Below are positions 1 to 5,244 of a DNA stretch of 5,244 nucleotides, piece by piece; positions within the stretch are counted from its first letter, which is position 1; each line of letters starts with the position of its first letter. The stretch lies in assembly GCA_027306745.1 (NCBI GenBank), contig DAHUZD010000235.1, positions 1-5,244 on the forward strand, read 5' to 3'. Source of the stretch: Acidobacteriaceae bacterium. GTDB taxonomy: Bacteria; Acidobacteriota; Terriglobia; Terriglobales; Acidobacteriaceae. Under the pieces are notes generated by a model that saw only the letters and a list, made by a program, of their open reading frames with translations, had not been told where the DNA came from and did no database searches. A program made the position numbers and the translations under genes.

Positions 1-34
1 CGCGCAGAACAATTTTTTGCAATGGAAATCCGCT

Positions 35-961
35 TCAGTACAGCGCAGGCTCGCCCGGCGGACGCGTCTTCCAGCGCCGGTGCACCCAAAGCCATTGCTC
101 CGGGTGCTGACGGATCACCTCTTCCAGCGCGTGCGTGCAGATCTGCGTATTGGCGCTTGCATCGGCCTCGATGTCGCCGGTGTGCACCAGCGTCAGCGCT
201 GGCTGAAAGTGCAGCACATATTTTTTCTCCTCCGCGTGCCACAACAGGTAGCCGGGCACCACAGCGGAGCCGGTGCGTTGCGCCACGCGCGCCAGCCCGG
301 ATGCCGTGCAGGCAGCACGACCAAAAAAATCGACAAAAATGCCTTGCGGCGGCGTCATGTTCGTGTCCATCAAAATGCCGACAGTCTCACCTGCGTGCAT
401 GGCGCTCAACAGGCCGCGCGCAAAGTCATCCTTGTGCAGCACTCGATTGCCGTGCAGGCAGCGGATGCAGTTCACCAGCGCATCGACGGCCGGGTTGTCC
501 AGGCGGCGAATGACCATGCTCATGGGATAACCGGCGAGTGAGTGAAAAAAACTGCTCAGCTCCCACGCACCCAGGTGGCCGGTCAGCACCAGCACGCCGC
601 GGCCCCGTCGCTTGGCAGCCAAGTAATGCTCCAGCCCTTCATAGCGAATGTAGGCGCTAGCCTCTGGCAGCGTGAGCCGGGACATGCGGCAAAACTCCGC
701 CAACTGCCAGCCGAGAGATCGATACAGGGCGCGCAGAATATCGTTTCGTTCGCGCAGGGATTTTTCCGGGAAGGCCAATTGCAGATTGCGCAAGCCAATG
801 CGCCGCAGGCGTGGCATCGCGTAGTAGGCGATGGCTCCGATGCCCGCGCCCAGGCTGCGCGCCACGGTGCGCGGCGGCCAACCCAACAAGCGGATCAGGC
901 TCCAGACCGCGGCATATTCCATCCGCTGGCGCAACGTAAGAGTGGAAGTTTCGGACGGCAC
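35..961 (-). CDS. Lipid A biosynthesis acyltransferase, LpxL/HtrB family
   Basis: Predicted inner-membrane-associated acyltransferase that adds a secondary acyl chain to a lipid A precursor. From the GTG start at 961 it has 308 residues, normal for the family. The N-terminal part is moderately hydrophobic (EYAAVWSLIRLLG, then GAGIGAIAYYA) and leads into the family segment RRIGLRNLQLAFPE. The catalytic HX4E motif is HLGAWE (H129, E134). It is followed by the conserved VIRRLDNPAVD block, a GILMDTN segment, VDFFGR, and the highly characteristic C-terminal PEQWLWVHRRWKTRP (about 287-301). The start is uncertain. The frame stays open to 1189, but that extension is translated intergenic repeat. GTG at 961 has a weak GGATAG upstream and keeps LRQRMEYAAVW in the protein; ATG at 922 would give 295 residues. 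It lies downstream of clpC but behind a terminator and 366 bp of spacer, so it is probably transcribed separately. The family call is firm. Whether it corresponds to LpxL, LpxM or LpxP cannot be told. Confidence 0.9.
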   Translation of the reverse strand: MPSETSTLTLRQRMEYAAVWSLIRLLGWPPRTVARSLGAGIGAIAYYAMPRLRRIGLRNLQLAFPEKSLRERNDILRALYRSLGWQLAEFCRMSRLTLPEASAYIRYEGLEHYLAAKRRGRGVLVLTGHLGAWELSSFFHSLAGYPMSMVIRRLDNPAVDALVNCIRCLHGNRVLHKDDFARGLLSAMHAGETVGILMDTNMTPPQGIFVDFFGRAACTASGLARVAQRTGSAVVPGYLLWHAEEKKYVLHFQPALTLVHTGDIEADASANTQICTHALEEVIRQHPEQWLWVHRRWKTRPPGEPALY

Positions 962-1036
962 GGTATCTATCCGGTATCGTACTGGAAAGTGTGGAGCACT
1001 GGCCGCAAACGGATTTATTTTGTAAATGCCAACCGC

Positions 1037-1098
1037 GGATTCCTCGACTTTGCCTCGCTTGGGCAGGCGTATAGCTGCGCCCGCTCGGAATGACAGGG
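1037..1098 (-). repeat. Intergenic repeat unit A
   Basis: Read on the minus strand this unit begins CCCTGTCATTCCGAGCG and ends AAAGTCGAGGAATCC. These are the two ends of a repeat type (GTCATTCYGA ... GARGAATCC) that I associate with intergenic DNA of Acidobacteriota and some other phyla. The middle carries a GC-rich insertion with its own short inverted repeat (GGGCA / TGCGCCC). It is the most diverged of the three units here and has the same orientation as unit C. Its function is unknown. Confidence 0.55.
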
Positions 1099-1123
1099 TG
1101 CGATGATTCGCATCCGGTGGCGA

Positions 1124-1158
1124 GTCATTCTGAGGAGTATAGCGACGAAGAATCCAGG
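1124..1158 (+). repeat. Intergenic repeat unit B
   Basis: Read on the plus strand it starts GTCATTCTGA and ends GAAGAATCCAGG, the same end motifs as units A and C but in the opposite orientation. GAAGAATCCAG (1147-1157) is a perfect 11-bp inverted match to CTGGATTCTTC (1193-1203) in unit C. GTCATTCTGA (1124-1133) matches TCAGAATGGC (1219-1228) at 9 of 10 positions. B and C together can therefore fold into one long imperfect hairpin. Confidence 0.7.
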
Positions 1159-1191
1159 CAATGCAGGCTGTGCGCACATCAGCCTTCACCG

Positions 1192-1228
1192 GCTGGATTC
1201 TTCAATCCAGCTCGTCGTTCAGAATGGC
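1192..1228 (-). repeat. Intergenic repeat unit C, inverted relative to B
   Basis: On the minus strand the unit begins GCCATTCTGA and ends GAAGAATCCAGC. It pairs with unit B through an 11-bp perfect inner arm and a 9-of-10 outer arm. It also contains its own hairpin: GCTGGATT (1192-1199), loop CTTC, AATCCAGC (1204-1211), an 8-bp perfect stem. The B/C pair is the strongest dyad symmetry in the window apart from the clpC terminator. Confidence 0.7.
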
Positions 1229-1277
1229 TTGTGTGTGTAAAAGATGTCCTCATCTATGCAGCCGAGCGTTCGCTGCA

Positions 1278-1310
1278 AAGCAAAAGGCCCCGCGCGTGCG
1301 GAGCCTTTTG
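1278..1310 (-). terminator. Intrinsic terminator of clpC
   Basis: It lies 17 bp past the clpC stop codon. Bases 1281-1293 pair with 1298-1310 around a 4-base loop. As minus-strand RNA this is a 13-bp stem, CAAAAGGCUCCGC / GCGGGGCCUUUUG, whose only non-Watson-Crick pair is one G-U. On the plus strand that pair becomes a C-A mismatch, which favours action on minus-strand transcripts. The descending arm ends in UUUU and continues GCUUUGC, a moderate U tract. The stem is followed by a weaker bulged hairpin (1259-1276). Confidence 0.85.
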
Positions 1311-1327
1311 TTGAGAGCAGAAGCGGC

Positions 1328-3784
<2,457 letters not shown>

Positions 3785-3793
3785 AATATCTTG

Positions 3794-3798
3794 CTCCC
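3794..3798 (-). promoter_or_regulatory. Ribosome binding site of clpC
   Basis: The minus strand reads GGGAG, then 9 bases, then the ATG at 3784. It is the clearest Shine-Dalgarno sequence in the window and fixes the clpC start. The same start gives the canonical ClpC N terminus MFERYTEKARR. Confidence 0.8.
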
Positions 3799-3805
3799 GT
3801 GTTGG

Positions 3806-3827
3806 GCCTGTGGGCGTGCCCGCAGGC
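3806..3827. other. GC-rich inverted repeat in the clpC leader
   Basis: GCCTGTGGGC (3806-3815) and GCCCGCAGGC (3818-3827) form a stem with one non-Watson-Crick position: a G-U on the plus strand, an A-C mismatch on the minus strand. As minus-strand RNA it would sit between the lolD stop and the clpC ribosome binding site, ending 7 bases before GGGAG. No U tract follows, so it is not a standard intrinsic terminator. It could stabilise an RNA end or affect clpC translation; I cannot decide. Confidence 0.5.
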
Positions 3828-3841
3828 GTGGTTCGAACTTT

Positions 3842-4672
3842 CTAATTGGATTCCCCAATGTGCAGGTTGGATGCAGGCCCAGCCTGCAAGCGCCCCGTGC
3901 ACTCTTCCAGCCGGCCCTGATGCAGCCGGAGACTGCGGCCACAACGTCGAGCGAAATCAACGTTATGGGTAACCAGAATGGATGTGAGCCGATGCTCTCG
4001 ATGCAGCGCCTCCATCTGCGCAAAGACGGCCTCGGCAGTGCGATTGTCCAAGTTGCCCGTGGGTTCATCGGCCAGCAGGAGCCGCGGCTCCGTAACCAGA
4101 GCGCGCGCCAGCGATACGCGCTGCTGCTCGCCGCCAGAGAGTTCTCCGGCGCGGTGGTGCAAGCGATGGCCCAGTCCCACGCGCCCCAGCCAGGTTGCGG
4201 CCTGGGCCAGGGCATGGCTGCGGTCTTCGTTGCGGGCCAGCAGCGGCATGGCTGCATTCTCCAAAGCAGTAAACTCCGGCAGCAGATAGTGCATCTGCCA
4301 GACGTAGCCAATTTCGCGGTTACGAAAAAGGGCGGCCTGGCTGGCGCTGAGTTCTCCGATGCAAGTTGAGGCGCAGTATACGTGACCGCTGGTGGGGGTA
4401 TCAAGGGCGGCCAGAATGTGCAGCAGCGTGCTTTTGCCAGCGCCGGATTCGCCCAGGATGGCGACCATCTCACCTGTGTGCACCGTGAGATTCAGATCAT
4501 CGAAGAGCACCAGCGTGCCCGCGCCCGTTCGGTATTCCTTGCGCAGATGTTCCACACGCAACAGGGTTTCGGCTCCGTCTGGCTCCAGCAAAGCTGCTGC
4601 GCTGGAGGCGCTGGGCAGCGTCCCTTGCGGGGCGAATGCTGCGCGAAGTCCGATGGTGGAGGAGTGCGCCAT
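3842..4672 (-). CDS. lolD: LolD-type lipoprotein-releasing ABC transporter ATP-binding protein
   Basis: ATPase subunit that would power extraction of outer-membrane lipoproteins from the inner membrane. From ATG 4672 it has 276 residues. It shows Walker A GESGAGKST (74-82), Q-loop region YVWQMHYLLPEFTALEN (Q126), signature LSGGEQQR (178-185), Walker B LLLADEP with D-loop GNLD (198-209) and H-loop histidine 236 (LVTHN). The LLPEFTALENAAMPLL stretch is typical of LolD and helps separate it from MacB and FtsE relatives. The ABC domain starts near residue 38 (LLRVEHLRKEY), so an alanine- and serine-rich N-terminal extension is predicted. The start is uncertain: ATG 4672 has only a weak AGG 7 bases upstream, the frame also allows ATG 4687 and ATG 4729, and a TTG about 10 codons before LLRVEHL would remove the extension. 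The permease gene immediately upstream on the same strand supports the role. The stop lies 57 bp before clpC. Confidence 0.9.
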   Translation of the reverse strand: MAHSSTIGLRAAFAPQGTLPSASSAAALLEPDGAETLLRVEHLRKEYRTGAGTLVLFDDLNLTVHTGEMVAILGESGAGKSTLLHILAALDTPTSGHVYCASTCIGELSASQAALFRNREIGYVWQMHYLLPEFTALENAAMPLLARNEDRSHALAQAATWLGRVGLGHRLHHRAGELSGGEQQRVSLARALVTEPRLLLADEPTGNLDNRTAEAVFAQMEALHREHRLTSILVTHNVDFARRCGRSLRLHQGRLEECTGRLQAGPASNLHIGESN

Positions 4673-4741
4673 GCCTATACCTATCATAGAACCGGTTGGA
4701 TGGGGAAAGTGTCGCGTCCCCAGCCACATTCCGCCAGTGCT

Positions 4742-4783
4742 AAAAAGGGATGACCCTGGTGCGTCCCGCTTTAGGGAACCAGG
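4742..4783 (-). other. Bulged hairpin followed by a T run between permease and lolD genes
   Basis: On the minus strand CCTGGT (4783-4778) and TCCC (4777-4774) pair with GGGA (4767-4764) and ACCAGG (4760-4755), leaving a 3-base bulge CGC. The 3' side continues GTCATCCC and then TTTTT. The run of T begins about 8 bases after the stem, which is far for an efficient terminator. It could act as a partial terminator or processing site that lowers lolD expression relative to the permease. The stem is clear; the function is a guess. Confidence 0.4.
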
Positions 4784-4800
4784 CCCGGCGTCGAATTCCT

Positions 4801-5244
4801 CTACTCATACCGCAGCGATTCGGCGGGCAGAATGCTGGCCGCGGACGAGGATGGATAGAGTGTGGCCAGCAGGGAAGTCCCCAGCGAAACGGCGGAGACG
4901 AGCAGGCCATCGGTCCAGCGTGGCGCAAAGGGCAGGTAGTCGATCGAGTAGACCTCTGCGGAGAGATGGATGAAGCGGTAATGGCCGCCCAGCCAGGCCA
5001 GCGTGTAGCCGACAACGAGGCCCATCGCTGTACCCAGCACGCTGATCAGCATTCCCTGGTACAGAAAAATTCTGCGCACTTGGTCGGCGCGTACGCCAAA
5101 GGACATCAGCACGGCGATGTCGCGCGTCTTCTCCATCACCATCATGGTCAGCGCAATCAGAATGTTCAGCGCCGCCACAATCACAATCAGCGCTATGACG
5201 ATAAACGTGACAACCTGTTCCAGCCGAAGCGCGCGGAAGAGCTC
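4801..5244 (-). CDS. LolC/LolE-family lipoprotein-releasing permease, C-terminal part (cut by window edge)
   Basis: Inner-membrane permease partner of the LolD ATPase. Only the last 147 residues are visible and the frame is open to the window edge, so the true start lies beyond 5244. The internal GTG at 5184 should not be taken as the start. The fragment is the C-terminal FtsX-type permease domain with three predicted membrane helices at about residues 11-33, 60-85 and 112-130 of the fragment. LolC/E hallmarks are visible: LFRALRLEQVVTFIVIALIV, the cytoplasmic coupling segment VMEKTRDIAVLMSFG after the first helix, RRIFLYQGMLI, the periplasmic AEVYSIDYLPF, and the end LATLYPSSSAASILPAESLRYE. 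This end is close to the usual LolC/E ending (ALRYE). The stop is 128 bp before the preferred lolD start, or 71 bp before the alternative ATG at 4729. The C-terminal half alone does not show whether it is LolC, LolE or a single merged homologue. Confidence 0.92.
   Translation of the reverse strand, partial: ELFRALRLEQVVTFIVIALIVIVAALNILIALTMMVMEKTRDIAVLMSFGVRADQVRRIFLYQGMLISVLGTAMGLVVGYTLAWLGGHYRFIHLSAEVYSIDYLPFAPRWTDGLLVSAVSLGTSLLATLYPSSSAASILPAESLRYE

Larger units (their letters stand above)
962..1327. other. Gene-free spacer between clpC and the acyltransferase gene
   Basis: This 366-bp spacer holds the clpC terminator at its right end and three related palindromic repeat units in its middle. 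The promoter of the acyltransferase gene should also lie here, but I found no pair of -35 and -10 hexamers with good spacing. TATACT-like and TACGAT-like hexamers occur without a convincing partner. The open frames crossing it on either strand (for example plus 1090-1314, and the extension of the acyltransferase frame to 1189) are rich in repeat-derived sequence and show no protein-family signal. Confidence 0.7.

Noticed and set aside
1..34. Terminator for the acyltransferase gene
   Set aside because: The 34 bases downstream hold only an A-rich run on the minus strand with no stem before it; the terminator, if any, lies outside the window.
17..1093. Open frames on the plus strand opposite the acyltransferase gene (17-541, 22-513, 542-1093)
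   Set aside because: They lie antisense to a gene with clear family motifs, are Arg/Ala/Gln-rich with no recognisable domain, and overlap one another; they are by-products of G+C-rich coding sequence.
1090..1314. 74-codon plus-strand open frame in the spacer
   Set aside because: It is made largely of repeat units B and C and the clpC terminator, has no ribosome binding site and resembles no protein family.
3806..3827. Hairpin considered as the lolD terminator
   Set aside because: No T run follows on the minus strand and the clpC ribosome binding site comes 7 bases later.
3785..3841. CtsR heptad operator or CIRCE element upstream of clpC
   Set aside because: I looked for GGTCAAA-type direct repeats and for the CIRCE inverted repeat and found neither in the leader.

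Overview
The window is a compact stretch of bacterial chromosome in which all four recognisable genes lie on the minus strand. In transcription order they are: the C-terminal part of a LolC/LolE-family lipoprotein-releasing permease (cut by the right edge), its LolD-type ABC ATPase, a complete ClpC unfoldase, and a lipid A-type (LpxL/HtrB family) acyltransferase. The Lol-type transporter and the lipid A acyltransferase imply a diderm bacterium with a lipid A-like outer leaflet. ClpC with an intact UVR domain, the moderately high G+C and intergenic repeats of the GTCATTC(T/C)GA...GAATCC type suggest an acidobacterium (class Terriglobia). That taxonomic guess rests on general knowledge and cannot be proved from this window.

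Region by region: 1-34 is a short downstream flank with no feature I can call. 35-961 is the acyltransferase gene. 962-1327 is the only gene-free stretch longer than 300 bases. It holds the clpC intrinsic terminator (1281-1310), a cluster of three related palindromic repeat units (1037-1228), and presumably the acyltransferase promoter, which I could not locate convincingly. 1328-3784 is clpC. 3785-3841 is a 57-bp leader with a strong ribosome binding site, a GC-rich hairpin and one of two copies of the palindrome GTTCGAAC. 3842-4672 is the lolD-type ATPase gene (start uncertain, possibly 4729). The gap between it and the permease gene holds a bulged hairpin followed by a T run. 4801-5244 is the 3' end of the permease gene.

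The permease and ATPase would form an inner-membrane machine that hands lipoproteins to the periplasmic carrier for the outer membrane. The acyltransferase would add a secondary acyl chain to the lipid A precursor. ClpC is a cytosolic Hsp100 unfoldase that feeds substrates to ClpP. Three of the four are envelope or proteostasis housekeeping genes in one direction, so permease, ATPase and clpC may be partly co-transcribed, with the run ending at the terminator after clpC. I see no defence system, mobile element, CRISPR array, tRNA or rRNA. The least ordinary part is the repeat cluster between clpC and the acyltransferase gene.
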